A stretch of 64,000 nucleotides of DNA, from positions 1,116,001-1,180,000 of the forward strand of contig JASPKZ010007248.1 in the NCBI GenBank assembly GCA_030220185.1, given 5' to 3'. Below, piece by piece: positions 1 through 9,749 of the stretch; the stretch's first letter is position 1, and each line of letters begins with the position of its first letter. Source of the stretch: Diploptera punctata (Eukaryota > Arthropoda > Insecta > Blattodea > Blaberidae). A model generated the notes under the pieces. It saw only the letters and a program-made list of their open reading frames with translations. It ran no database searches and was not told the DNA's origin. A program made the translations under genes and the position numbers.

Positions 1-231
1 TATTATATACTCATTTTGGGTCATTGTACGACAGAAAATGGTGGGTTTTATTTGACCTTTTTGGGCGTTTTTTGGCTTATTGGTCATTTTTTAAGATCTT
101 TACCGCTTTTTTTCTGTATTTACCTTATTTTGACTAAATTTGTCACTACATTTATACCATTAGTATAATTCAAGATTCTACAGAGTCCAGTCTCAATTCC
201 AACTTCTTTTAAAAACACTATCTATATAAAA
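1..231 (-). repeat. rep-J copy 1 (partial)
   Basis: This stretch is the reverse complement of 34556-34765, and a diverged copy lies at 5237-5440. All three share the block around TAGTGTTTTTAAAAGAAG and runs resembling CCAAAAA. No ORF is seen. It is recognised only as an interspersed repeat. Its class is unknown, and it begins before the window. Confidence 0.6.
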
Positions 232-1428
232 CAGTAAAAATTGTTCAAAGCGGAATCGCATGGGACCAATATTTTCTTCCACATTAGACAACATTCCGCA
301 TTATAAAAACACAAAAAATTAACCAATCTTAGATTATAGAACATCGTATATATATTTTTATGTACCTTGGATTATATTGTAGTTCCGCTGCCTTTGAAAA
401 GTGAAATAGGCCCTACAGTATGTACGAGCGACTTCGGCGGTAACGCGCGAAAAAGCAGTCCCCTTTCGTCAGGGTTAAAATTGTCTCTTAGGCGCGTGTC
501 CTGAAATTAAATTATGCAGTTTCGGTTTCCACTCACTAACTATACTTTCGTCCAGATTCTTGATTCCCCACAAATTTTAATCCACACTACATTGTGTCGT
601 CTTTTTAAACTGTCCATAACCAACCTGAAGATGCTTTTAAGGATATAGGATATAGTAACAGCAAGAGGTTGACTTTGGAGCATGGGTCCGGAAATTTGGA
701 GATTTTTTGATCGTGGACTAATAAAACACACTTCGTTGATTTCTTCACTTTCCCCCCCCCCCTCTCTTCATTTGACCATTTCCTTGAATCCAATCATTCG
801 TAATTGTTTCTTTGTGTTTTAAAATCTCACAAACTTGGGTTTTTCTACAATTTAAATTAGTCATTATTTCGCGTACTCAGAGTTTGTTTTTCTTTATCTA
901 CAACCACTTTCAGTTTTTCGTTTAATGACAATTATACATACGATTTAGCCATCTTTATTCCCGAAATTCAGAACGTTACCTGTGAAAAATACGCACACAA
1001 TCGGTCTTAGATCTTAATTTAAGATTTTACAGTGCACTGGTTATTAGTAAGACAGATGTCACGCTCCAAATATTTATTAAACGAACCTCTATTTCTCAAA
1101 ACGGGTATGCAGTGAGGCCGAAAGAAAATTTCAGATACATGTAGAAACTGTACTTCACTCGGCGGCAGGAATCATCATTTATTGTTAATTCGCCTAACGC
1201 GAATTCAATGAAGTGGAAACTAATTTATTTCTCTCCCAGTCTTTCCGCCTTATAGACATCTTTTCATGAATTGTGTAGAAATATCCTTCCGTCTCCGCGT
1301 TGGACAATTTCCGTTTTATACAAAACAAATACACGTAAAATTATTAATATTTTGCCGGGACCAATAGATTTGTTCACATTGAACATATTTCCGCATTATT
1401 CACGTTCCGGATTAAACAAGTTTTATTG
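232..1428 (-). mobile_element. Tigger/pogo-like DNA transposon remnant
   Basis: It aligns in reverse with the Tigger-like copy at 28482-30499, including the terminal block with the AATAATGCGGAAAT motif near 1385-1400 and the internal GTAAAATCTTAAATTA block near 1020. On the minus strand, broken frames at 540-790 recall the CENP-B-type helix-turn-helix region of Tigger transposases: ISGP.LQSQ, then LKRRHNVVW and ICGES. A TA follows the right terminus (1429-1430). The left TA is lost. Length (1.2 kb) is about half a full element, so it is internally deleted and non-functional. Confidence 0.7.
540..793 (-). pseudogene. Tigger transposase DNA-binding region, broken
   Basis: Two minus-strand frames overlap here and together spell a degraded CENPB-HTH segment. 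One carries ISGPMLQSQ and, later, LKRRHNVVWIKICGES; the other carries ASSGWLW. In related Tigger/jerky transposases this helix-turn-helix binds the terminal repeats. The frame changes and the lack of a downstream DDE region show it is dead. Its paralogue at 30000-30360 (plus) keeps the start of the DDE domain. Confidence 0.55.
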
Positions 1429-1430
1429 TA

Positions 1431-2328
1431 GTTTGATAGGGAATTAATTAGGGGGTGGATGATAAATGGTGGTGGTGAGGGATTTAACGTAGGATTTTTC
1501 TCTTGATATGAGGAATTCGGGCTCGCGGTCTAGTCAGGGTGTTTCAGTGAGCGATGAGGATCACTTTATCACAGAGAACAACGAGGAGATTTGTACGGGC
1601 AGCGATAGTTTTATCAACAATTGAAGTTCACAAGTCACTCGATTTATTTTGTATACTCCTGGCGCAACAAGCCTAGAAGGCCCTCCTTATACGTACATTT
1701 AATATACTGAAAACACTTATTGATTGTGATGTTTGTTCCGATCTGACTTCTCGACGGAATAATGAAGAATTATTACCATTAATACAGTAATATAAAAATT
1801 ACGGATCAGTATCCTCAAGTATCGATTTATTACGATATTGTGTTCAAATATTTTACTTATTAGAGAACTTAACTTAATTTGTAGAGCTATTTGAACTTGC
1901 CCTAAGTTCGTCCTTCTCGATTAGAAGTTATACATTTCTATTTGAACTAGTAGCGGTCGTTATTTTCCCGCAGTTTAAAAATAAAACTTGATCGACGTTC
2001 TCCCTTCGCTAGCTGGAGGCTTGTGTTCTGTACGCGTCTCCGCTTTATATATTGAAAACTTCAATATTCCTTGAATCGTTCAGATCGCTATAGCATAACG
2101 GGTAGCAATTTATTCCTATTGGTTTATACATATGTGGATATATATTGCATATATAGAAAGGGTGTTAATTTTCTTTGTTTCTGTTTGTGATGTAGCTAAT
2201 AATAGGCGTGTCCATCTCGCGCTACTTACTGACAATGTTGCCAAGTTTGTTTATAGTTAGGCCTTTGGGTTTTCTATTAAGGGCCTAACAGTTTACTAAA
2301 AAGGTAAGTTTCTTGTAATTTTAATGTG
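1431..2328. other. AT-rich sequence, nothing recognised
   Basis: No coding frame of note, no internal repeat and no second copy in the window. The block CTGGCGCAACAAGCCTAGAA near 1651 recurs loosely near 38171, so part may be an old repeat. Confidence 0.4.
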
Positions 2329-2433
2329 TTATTCCTATTGATAGTTGAATGCAGGCTTTCACGGCCGGTAATCGTAATGTTGAGTGATTCCGGGTTATGT
2401 GGCCGTGGTCCATAGTTGGTGCTGATACCAGAC

Positions 2434-2465
2434 GTTTCGCCCTCAACTGCGGAGGGCATCTTCAG
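2434..2465 (-). ncRNA. hammerhead-like core motif, PLE1 left end
   Basis: On the minus strand CTGAAGA is followed by T, a GCCCTC/GAGGGC stem and GAAAC. This matches the CUGANGA...GAAA core with a helix II. The extra T and the weak helix I make cleavage activity doubtful. Hammerhead ribozymes are established in many PLEs. Confidence 0.35.
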
Positions 2466-3109
2466 TGGCGAGTGCTTCTATGCGTGTTTCCTGGTCGGAA
2501 GATCTACTTAGAATGAGCGCTGTGGACGTAGAGGACGTTGTATTAGTGGGGGGTGCAGGGTGAGTGGGCGTGGCTCTTGCTGATTGGCTAATAGTCGTCT
2601 CCTTGTTGTCACTGGTGTTAATGCATTTATTTTCTAGTGTATGAAACCAGGCCTTAGACAGTTTGATACCTTCTTCTTTTCTGTTAATATTTCCCTTATG
2701 CTTGTGTATTTCTATAGCCTCTCGGTATAATCTAGGGAAATAGTAGGAAGTTGTGGCTAAAACTTGTGTATCGTCGAATAGAATCTGGTGTCCATTCGTA
2801 ATGGCATGTTCTGCTACAGCTGATTTATCCATTTCTCCTGTCTGCAGTTTCTTTTATGTTCTGATAAACGGGTGGCTATACTTTTTTCGTGGTCCCTATA
2901 TATGATTTACCACACGAACAAGGAAGTCGATATACGCCGCAAGTGGAGAGAGGTGGCCGAGGATCCTTAGCTGAGCGAAGGCAGTCTTCTATTTTTCTTG
3001 TAGGTCTGTAAACTGTTTTTATGTTGTATTTTCGTAGTTTTCCGATACGATCTGTGACTCTTTGTACATATGGTAAGTAGGCTATGCTGGTTGAGGGTGT
3101 GTTATCCAT
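2443..3109 (-). pseudogene. PLE1 left arm: GIY-YIG endonuclease, frameshifted
   Basis: Reading leftward, frames 3109-2876 and 2832-2443 together match the intact copy on the right arm. The break falls after SYIGTTK, where two single-base deletions (one in an A run near 2884, one near 2848) shift the frame. A 3-bp deletion also removes one Leu of the LLRKY stretch. The C-terminal half (SAVAEH, GHQILFDD, YREAIEIHKH) is uninterrupted. Confidence 0.8.
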
Positions 3110-3115
3110 TCTGAC

Positions 3116-3850
3116 GTGCTGTCTTCGTGGATGTATTATTTAAGACAAACCATACATCCACGAAGACAGCACGTCAGAATGGATAACACACCCTCAACCA
3201 GCATAGCCTACTTACCATATGTACAAAGAGTCACAGATCGTATCGGAAAACTCCTACGAAAATACAACATAAAAACAGTTTACAGACCTACAAGAAAAAT
3301 AGAAGACTGCCTTCGCTCAGCTAAGGATCCTCGGCCACCTCTCTCCACTTGCGGCGTATATCGACTTCCTTGTTCGTGTGGTAAATCATATATAGGGACC
3401 ACGAAAAGAAGTATAGCCACCCGTTTATCAGAACATAAAAGAAACTGCAGACAAGGAGAAATGGATAAATCAGCTGTAGCAGAACATGCCATTACGAATG
3501 GACACCAGATTCTATTCGACGATACACAAGTTTTAGCCACAACTTCCTACTATTTCCCTAGATTATACCGAGAGGCTATAGAAATACACAAGCATAAGGG
3601 AAATATTAACAGAAAAGAAGAAGGTATCAAACTGTCTAAGGCCTGGTTTCATACACTAGAAAATAAATGCATTAACACCAGTGACAACAAGGAGACGACT
3701 ATTAGCCAATCAGCAAGAGCCACGCCCACTCACCCTGCACCCCCCACTAATACAACGTCCTCTACGTCCACAGCGCTCATTCTAAGTAGATCTTCCGACC
3801 AGGAAACACGCATAGAAGCACTCGCCACTGAAGATGCCCTCCGCAGTTGA
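3116..3850 (+). CDS. PLE1 right arm: GIY-YIG endonuclease fragment, open frame
   Basis: A 244-codon open frame runs out of the palindrome centre. Only the part from about residue 22 (MDNTPSTS) is element protein. Residues 80-94 hold the GIY-YIG core as GVY...SYIG inside CSCGK; R103 (TRLSEHK), E123 (AVAEH) and N165 (INR) are the other expected conserved positions. In Penelope-like elements this domain follows the RT and nicks target DNA for primed reverse transcription. The RT is absent here, so the frame is 5'-truncated and cannot mobilise itself. There is no natural start: the first codon is GTG within the spacer palindrome. The stop at 3848-3850 lies inside the hammerhead-like motif. Confidence 0.82.
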   Translation: MLSSWMYYLRQTIHPRRQHVRMDNTPSTSIAYLPYVQRVTDRIGKLLRKYNIKTVYRPTRKIEDCLRSAKDPRPPLSTCGVYRLPCSCGKSYIGTTKRSIATRLSEHKRNCRQGEMDKSAVAEHAITNGHQILFDDTQVLATTSYYFPRLYREAIEIHKHKGNINRKEEGIKLSKAWFHTLENKCINTSDNKETTISQSARATPTHPAPPTNTTSSTSTALILSRSSDQETRIEALATEDALRS

Positions 3851-3859
3851 GGGCGAAAC
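3828..3859 (+). ncRNA. hammerhead-like core motif, PLE1 right end
   Basis: Mirror copy of the left-end motif: CTGAAGA, T, a six-base-pair stem (GCCCTC with GAGGGC), then GAAAC. It overlaps the endonuclease stop codon. Helices I and III cannot be closed convincingly by eye. Confidence 0.35.
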
Positions 3860-3929
3860 GTCTGGTATCAACACCAACTATGGACCACGGCCACATAACC
3901 CGGAATCACTCAACATTATTCCTATTGAT

Positions 3930-4417
3930 CTTTTAACTAATATATGTGTCAACATTTTAATTTGAAACTTCAGTTGTCAACATTTTGTCATACTTGTCAT
4001 TCATAAACATTATTTTGACTTGACATTCTGATGCATTTCTATTAACAAAAAGTTTGGTACCTATAGGTACCCTATTGCATTCAGGTACCTGCAATTCAAA
4101 TACGCCTTTGTTATACCATACGTCTTATAGACTTATTGGCGTCGTCTGTATTGGAATAACCGAAATTTAATAAAAGGACTTGTCTTAGTCATTTATAAAA
4201 AAAGGAAGTCAGCTTTTATATAATTAATAAAATTGATTAATTAATATGATCATTGGATTGCAAATAAATTTCTGAGTAATTTAAGTCCAAACTCGATATG
4301 TTTATATACATTTTACATATTTATCTCGAATTATGGGCCTATATTTAAATAATTTAGATTTAATGAAATATTTAGTTTGTATTTGAAAATAAAACAATAT
4401 GGAAGGAATTTCGGCCT
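3930..4417. other. AT-rich sequence, nothing recognised
   Basis: About 0.5 kb of very AT-rich DNA without a coding frame. One short GGTACCTATAGGTACC palindrome sits near 4060. Confidence 0.4.
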
Positions 4418-5244
4418 ACCAGTTTTACTTTCTAAAGACTTTTGATATTCCAAACACTTTCGTTCCGCGAGAAACTATTGAACCCTCGCAAAATATTCCA
4501 TTATTTTTAACCACCAACGTACTGACCGCCTCAACTATTGCATTTCGACTTCAAATTTTCTAAGAATTTAAATTTATTTCTGCAGGATATCCATTCCGGG
4601 TTCGCTGAACTCATTCTATGCGGGAAAAATCGTTCATTCTAAATTCTCCAAGAACATTCTTTCTAATAAACACAGAATTCCTTTTTCCAACTGTGTTGTA
4701 AGAAGCATTGTCAGTCTTTTTCCTTTCACAATATATGATGCACGTGACTAGAATGAACTTTTAAACATTTTTTAAACATATTCCTTAAAAATGCAGTTGA
4801 AACTAAAATTGTTTAACTTGAATTGTCGTTTACGTCCTTTTTTTTTTTTTTTTTTCAGTTTTAGGTCTTTTTTAGGACATCGTTAGGACTTTTTAAACGT
4901 CTTTTATAGGCATTATACTCTATATAATATTATAAGTAAGGCTCGGAAGTTTAGAAACTATAAAATGCCTATAAAAAAACCTTCCAAAAAGACCTAAAGT
5001 TGTTCTAGAAAAGACCTAAAAAACCGAAAAAAAAAGACATTAAAATTGTCGCAGTTGCTAACTAGTGATAAAGACAACCTCGCTGTCTTTACCCTCTGCT
5101 CGAGGTAATTTTCAAAAAATTTGAAGTGGAAATAAGACGGTCAGTAGACTGGTTAAAAATAACGGGATATTTAGTGAGGGTTCAATATTTTCTCGCGGAA
5201 CAGAAGTGTTTGGAAAGTGAAAAGTCTTTAGGAAGTAAAACCAG
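4418..5244. repeat. foldback repeat with ~140-bp inverted arms
   Basis: Arms 4418-4560 and 5114-5244 are inverted copies sharing TTCTCGCGGAAC (right) and GTTCCGCGAGAA (left), plus the CGGTCAGTA block. A second inner pair (about 4852-4925 and 4965-5035) carries AGGTCTTTTTT / AAAAGACCT. No protein is seen. A large non-autonomous foldback DNA element fits, but outer ends and TSD were not found. rep-J follows directly. Confidence 0.6.
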
Positions 5245-5625
5245 ATAGTGTTTTTAAAAGAAGTTTGCATGGTAGTCAAAAGAAGATAAAGTTGGAAAAA
5301 AATCTGTTAATACTTTGAAAATGCTAAAAATCCCAATTAGCAAAAAAAAGTTGAAAAGGGATAATAAAAGATAAATAAAACACAAATTTTCTGCCCTACA
5401 AACACTCAAATGTATATCATGTTATAAATTATGTTATTCCCTATAGTAAAAGCTGCAAAGTATAGCATGCAAATGCTATGATTGCAGTGAAAGACTTGCC
5501 CTCGGGCAGGATTACTATGGATGGATGGATATATTATGTTGAGCCTTATATTTAGATTTAAAAAGAAGAGGATTTTTCCTCCATTTTCGAGCCCTAATTA
5601 TAAGTATCGTATATTCCATTCAATT
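5237..5625 (+). repeat. rep-J copy 2, interrupted by SINE-1
   Basis: It aligns with 34556-34840 on both sides of the SINE-1 fragment. The second half resumes at GTTGAGCC (5539), matching GTTGAACC near 34773, and continues to the CGAGCC block near 5588. Confidence 0.55.
5436..5532 (+). mobile_element. SINE-1 copy a (3' fragment)
   Basis: The last ~95 bp of SINE-1: AGTAAAGCTGCAAG-like block, TGCTATGATTGCAGTG, the GCCCTCGGGCAGGATTACTATGGA segment and a TGGA-repeat tail. An 8-bp duplication ATTATGTT (5428-5435 and 5533-5540) flanks it, so this is a 5'-truncated retroposition into rep-J. Confidence 0.75.
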
Positions 5626-5739
5626 TGAGAGAATCACTGAAAGTAATAATGGATTATTCGTTCATTCATAGATTTTTTTATCCTATATAAATGAACCGTT
5701 GTCTCCTCAACTAATATCGGTCGATTAAGTTATTTTGTC

Positions 5740-6130
5740 TTAACTAACTGACAGACACTATCGTACTTGTAGGTTCATGGACGCGCGGACATAAGCTCTC
5801 CATACATTCTAATCCTGAGCTAATCATCCCCTATATAATATACTTCCCTCAAATCATGGTTAACGTTATTCTCGTACCTCATTCTTGGTCTACCAACTAG
5901 GTGTTTTCCCTCTGGTTTCCCTAAAATAAATTTCCTTGCCTCTCTCTCATTCCCCATTCGAGCCACATGTCCCGCCCATCGCAGTCTACGAGATTTAACT
6001 ATTATTATATCTGGTTACCCATAAATATCATGTAGCTCACTGTTATGCAGTCTTCTCCATTCGCTGTCTGTTCACCTCAATTTGCATAAAACGTTTCCTA
6101 AGAACTTTATTCTCAAATACGACTCGTCAT
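5740..6130 (-). mobile_element. LINE-A copy 1 (3' part)
   Basis: Starts at the LINE-A 3' end: reverse of the TTAG repeats and the GGTTCATGG...GCGCGGACAT block. It continues through the reverse of the GRPRMRW and RLRWAGHVARM coding stretch to the FENKVLRK stretch near 6100. Stops and indels throughout; non-coding. Confidence 0.8.
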
Positions 6131-6536
6131 CTAGATGCATATGATTTAATTAACAAAAGAAAGATATATTTCTTAAATCAGAAAAATCGATTTGGTCAGG
6201 AAATTAGTTTCTGCGTGAATAAGTGTTATCAGTAATTTTAAGATGTTATAATGTATATAGTGGCAATAAACTGCATAGCACTGTGTATCAATGTTAGCAG
6301 TGACATAGTTATTGTGTTCTTATCTCTTATCAACGAGCTAACAATTACATTTCTTATCACAGCCAACTGTTTTGCAGGAAAAAATGTAACAACTGAACGA
6401 GTTGGTTGTATTCACTAGACAAGTGACAGTCTACCAGTCATGGAATAACAAGATTTCCTACACAAAATAGAGAATTGTAGATTGGGGTTAGGTTAAGGTA
6501 TTTTTCTTAAGTTTCTAAGTTTAAGACTAATAACTT
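6131..6536. other. no feature recognised
   Basis: AT-rich, no significant frame and no second copy in the window. Confidence 0.35.
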
Positions 6537-7513
6537 GAGTATTCTCCCTAACACTAAGAAGTTTGGGCTGGAAGTAAACATAAATAAAACTAAATACATG
6601 GTCACACATAGAAATACATTCATCATCATCATGAACAAATTCGTTCTAGGACATGCGACCTGTGACGGTAAACCTAATGAAGACGATCTTGATCTTTCCA
6701 CCGATGTTTTGGTCTTCCTTGGCCCTTATGTCCAGTTGGAGTGTATTGGAATGCCAGTTTTGGGAATCTATTTCTTTTCATTCTTCTCAGATGATTTTTC
6801 CATTCTTATTGGCATCTTTCTATATCCTCATCTAAAGTGACACTGGTAATAGTGTTCGTTTGGTGATCCAGTCTATTAATTCCTAACAATTATCATAAAA
6901 AGTGCATTTGGCTTATTCTAAGTTTATGAGAATTTGTTTTATTTAGAATACAAATTTCACTTCCGTATTTTAGAGCAGCTTTTGATGTGGTGTTATGTAA
7001 TCTTAGTTTTGTATCTGTCTTCATCTGTTTACCAAAATGTCTTCTTATTACCCCATTCATTTTATTATATTTTTGCAATTTTGAATTAATGCCACTCTTA
7101 TGTTCTGCAAATATACTTCCTAAGTATGAGAAATCAGACACTTGTTTTATAATTTTTCCATCAATCTCAATTTTCACCCATTGTATGTTTTTTCCACACA
7201 TCTCGATTGCTTTAGATTTTGAAGTGGAAATTTTCATATTATATTTGCTTGAAATTTTGAATAACTGATACGCTGCTAGAAATACATTATATAATGAAAA
7301 TGGACGGTTAATGACAAATGAGGGAAATTTTGAAGAAGTGGCTGAAAGAAATAATAATTACAAATAGGAATGAGATGCACAAATATATTAAACATAGGCT
7401 AAACTCTGAAAATGCATGTTATTGTGCATTAGAGGGACTCTTATCCCAATCCTTCAAAAAATGTTTAACTGAAAATATATAAAACTTGTTATCCCAGTTA
7501 TATCAATCAATAT
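6537..7513 (+). mobile_element. LINE-A copy 2, split by LINE-B and bounded by SINE-1
   Basis: Segment 6537-6620 codes for NTKKFGLEVNINKTKYMVTH, the stretch just after the RT YADD motif. Copy 2 resumes at 7277 with reverse-transcriptase thumb-like sequence (ITNRNEMH, NSENACYYA-like). LINE-B occupies 6621-7276 between 12-bp duplications. SINE-1 copy b cuts in at 7514. Confidence 0.8.
6621..7276 (-). mobile_element. LINE-B copy 1, nested in LINE-A
   Basis: The inserted DNA lies between duplications TAGAAATACATT at 6609-6620 and 7277-7288. Its 3' tail is (ATG)n on the minus strand, abutting the left TSD. The minus frame 7237-6893 reads MKISTSKSKAIEMCGKNI... through KYNKMNGVIRRHFGKQM and KYGSEICILNKTNSHKL, homologous to the longer frame at 45414-46151. 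It is a 5'-truncated non-LTR retrotransposon whose RT palm has been lost. Confidence 0.85.
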
Positions 7514-7855
7514 CCATCCATCCATAGTAATTCTGCCCGAAGGCAAGTCCTTCACTGCAATCATAGCATTCTCATGCTATGCTTGCAGCTTTACTATGGA
7601 ATTGTACGTGTGGTACCTTCCTGTTGCTTTCCACACCGGTGAAGGATGATGATGATAATGATAAGGCTGATGTTGATGATGATGACCATATGATTTCGGG
7701 GACCGTTTGGGCCTTAAAGTTTTCCTGACATTTGTCTTACAGGCGAGGAAAAACCCCGATAAAAACCTCACCCAGAAAAACTGCCCCGACCGGGATCGAA
7801 CCCGGGCCCGCTGCGTGACAAGGCAGCACGCTACCTCGAGACCACAGCGGTGGAC
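7514..7855 (-). mobile_element. SINE-1 copy b (near full length)
   Basis: 342 bp from tail (CCATCCATCCATAG, 7514) to tRNA-like head (ACCGCTGTGG reversed, ends 7855). TSD ATCAATCAATAT at 7502-7513 and 7856-7867. On the minus strand the head has the B-box-like GGGTTCGATCCCGG. The middle has a CATCAT/ATGATG-type triplet run near 7650. Apparent protein frames through it are not real genes. Confidence 0.9.
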
Positions 7856-7897
7856 ATCAATCAATATTTGTGATTAGAAAATAATATTTTCATAAGG

Positions 7898-7975
7898 ACA
7901 ACCTCGTCCCTTAAAGTAAGAGTCCATGTTTCAGATCCATACGATATAAAGGGACAACTTTCCATTATATAATTA
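7898..7975 (-). mobile_element. LINE-A fragment 3
   Basis: The block CCCTTAAAGTAAGAGTCCAT is the reverse of the LTLREE coding stretch of LINE-A, followed by the ATCCATACGATATA piece (YGCET region). Only about 75 bp remain. It lies in the opposite orientation to copy 2, just downstream of SINE-1. Confidence 0.65.
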
Positions 7976-8412
7976 TACTAGCTAATATCCGGCGTGTGTT
8001 ACTACGCCCAAATAAATGAAGTATTAAAGGTTAATTAAATTGTATGGTATACGCTGAGATGAAACAAACATGGCGGTTTCTAGTTATTTTTTTAAATTTC
8101 GGATTTCAAGTAAGCCTCCACTTGTAATGGGCGGCTATCGCTCATTTTTGGAGAATACGTACCTCGGTTTATTTTAATAGGATATAGCCTACTGAGTTTC
8201 GTTGTGAAACATCGAAAAATGTGACTGGTAGAGCGATTTTTCAATTTTCACTTAAGGTGAACTGCTACGTATAATGGTTTAGAGGGATGAATTGTGAATC
8301 TAAACCATCCAGGGACCCAATCAGACACATACAAAAAAATTCATCAAAATCGGTCCGGTCGTTTAGGAAGAATTCAGTGACAAACACACGTACAGAAGTA
8401 TTATATATAGGC
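7976..8412 (+). repeat. rep-R copy 1
   Basis: Aligns with 16128-16556 (reverse) and 33952-34370 (same strand). Shared landmarks: CGGCGTGTGTTACTACGCC near 7990, AACATGGCGGTT, CCTCGGTTTATTTTAA, GTGAAACATCGAAAA and the AATCGGTCCGGTCGTTTAG block near 8350. The last block and the TATATAT end resemble 3' ends of RTE-type LINEs or their SINEs. That class assignment is inference. Confidence 0.65.
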
Positions 8413-8849
8413 TATAAAGATATGTATTTCTGTGTGTGACTAATGTATTTAATTTTATTCATATCCAACTCCAGTTTCTTGGTATTACCAAAACGAACGT
8501 CACACTAAATTGTTGCATACATCCTTATTCGAGGGAGTTTGGAGTGTGTCACATCAGGAATATGAAAATAAATAACTTCGTGCTAAATATAACCGTGGCA
8601 CAATGTGACGTTTTAAATAAAACAAACAAAGGACGTGCAGAAGCGCTGCCTTTATTCTGTTCTTACCTTATTCATATCTTTACTTAACATGACGTCACAT
8701 AGATTGACACCAGTGAATCGCATTTTAATGACTTCTAATGCCACCCACTGCACTTTGGCGCTCGGCGGATTGATGGAGTTAATGTGATATATTTTAAGTT
8801 TATGCACCACTTTGGCAGATCAATTTACGTCGATGGTGTATTCTTGCGT
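8413..8849. other. no feature recognised
   Basis: An 83-codon plus frame at 8436-8687 shows no motif or family resemblance and is probably chance. Otherwise nothing. Confidence 0.3.
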
Positions 8850-8918
8850 TCCGCGTCTTAGCCGCGTAGATAAGACAAGATGCCTTGGTGCAGACCTACG
8901 GGACTTGCGCTGGCCCTA

Positions 8919-8993
8919 TACATATCAAGTAGCTCACTATTGTGTAGTTTTCTCCATTCACCTGTTTGTTCATCTCTTTTTGCCCAAAAATGT
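8919..8993 (-). mobile_element. LINE-A fragment 4
   Basis: About 75 bp of reverse LINE-A: AAGTAGCTCACTATTGTG through TTCTCCATTCACCTG and CATCTCTTTTTGCCCAAA, that is the DEQTGEWRRLHNSEL coding stretch. Confidence 0.7.
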
Positions 8994-8996
8994 TCT

Positions 8997-9330
8997 TTAC
9001 CTTGTCGTGGTGGAGTGGCTTGCGTGCTTAAATGACCCCGAGAACTATGTCGGCGGTAGCATTGCGCCGAAAAGGTTACCCATGCCGGACAGGTCAAAGG
9101 CGATAAGCCTTGGTCGGAAGAGTGACTATCTTTCACCGTAAAAATACAAACATCAAGAAATGCGGACATGGGTTCCACTGGAGTAAAATTCTTCGGAGGT
9201 AAAATAGTCCCCCATTCGGTTCTCCGGGCGGGGACTACTTCAGGGAACCCATGCCAAAGGCTTAAACACAGGGACATGTTCTTAGGAACATGGAATGTTA
9301 GGACCGGTATATCCTGAAGAATTTGGGTAG
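8997..9330 (+). pseudogene. LINE 5' end with start of AP-endonuclease domain
   Basis: A leader-like block starting CCTTGTCGTGGTGGAGTGGC leads to a frame at 9276-9305 reading MFLGTWNVRT. LGTWNVRT is the usual N-terminal edge of the apurinic-type endonuclease domain of LINE ORF2, the enzyme that nicks target DNA. The frame stops shortly after (TGA near 9318). This is the only endonuclease N-terminus seen among the LINE remains here, and it may belong to LINE-A or another family. A 164-codon frame on the opposite strand is an antisense shadow. Confidence 0.55.
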
Positions 9331-9630
9331 CAACAGGAAGTCGCGGCTCCAAGGAAACTAACGGCTAGGGACCCGACATGCTGACTAAACTGGTTGGATT
9401 AAAACATGTGGATGTGAAGCCAGCCTGTCGCGCCATCGAGTTTCTTAAAGTTGCTTCAAACGTTAAAATGGGTCATCACTCGGGAAATTTTAGTTCCATG
9501 TGATAAAGGATCTGAGAACAGCAATAGTTCGCTTTCCACACCCATTTTAAAAAGATGAATATAACAAACTGGACAAAGTGTGAAATATAAAAAATGAGGC
9601 TTACTACATTCCTGTAAGGTAATAGTAATG

Positions 9631-9749
9631 TACGCAACAAGGGAAGTAAGTAGTACATTACTAGCCGATGACGTGTTTGAGTCCGAACTTTAATAAGAGC
9701 TAGCAAATAAGTTGGAGACTAGTAATGTACTTACTTCCCGAATTGCGTA
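9631..9749. repeat. terminal hairpin of rep-H copy 1
   Basis: Arms of about 33 bp: TACGCAACAAGGGAAGTAAG... on the left, reverse complemented as ...CTTACTTCCCGAATTGCGTA on the right, with a loop of ~55 bp. The same structure is kept in the second copy (51105-51220), so it belongs to the element. Confidence 0.75.

Larger units (their letters stand above)
2329..3929. mobile_element. PLE1: palindromic Penelope-like element with 14-bp TSD
   Basis: Two nearly identical arms of about 0.77 kb lie head to head: 2343-3136 (minus) and 3152-3915 (plus), around a 15-bp spacer (3137-3151). Each arm codes for the linker and GIY-YIG endonuclease of a Penelope-like element, with no RT. The flanks 2329-2342 and 3916-3929 are the same 14 bp, TTATTCCTATTGAT, which marks one insertion event. 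The left arm carries about 33 bp more at its outer end. The left arm has two 1-bp deletions and one 3-bp deletion relative to the right. PLEs are known for partial inverted and tandem copies. This one is a near-complete palindrome. Confidence 0.88.
8850..9425 (+). mobile_element. SINE-2 copy 1, split by a LINE chimera
   Basis: The head half (8850-8917) has the GCCTTGG.GCAGA.CTACGGGACTTGCGCTGG landmark of SINE-2. The tail half (about 9335-9425) has GTCGCGGCTCCA, GGGACCCGACATGCTGAC and ACATGTGGATGTGAAGCC. Between them lie an inverted LINE-A piece and a forward LINE 5' module. No clear TSD was found for the inserted block. Confidence 0.6.

Noticed and set aside
2434..2465. Confirmed active hammerhead ribozyme
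   Set aside because: Helix I and III pairing is not convincing by eye and an extra base precedes helix II. Kept only as a hammerhead-like motif.
8858..9352. 164-codon minus-strand frame
   Set aside because: Antisense to the LINE 5' module and SINE-2 sequence. No motif of its own.
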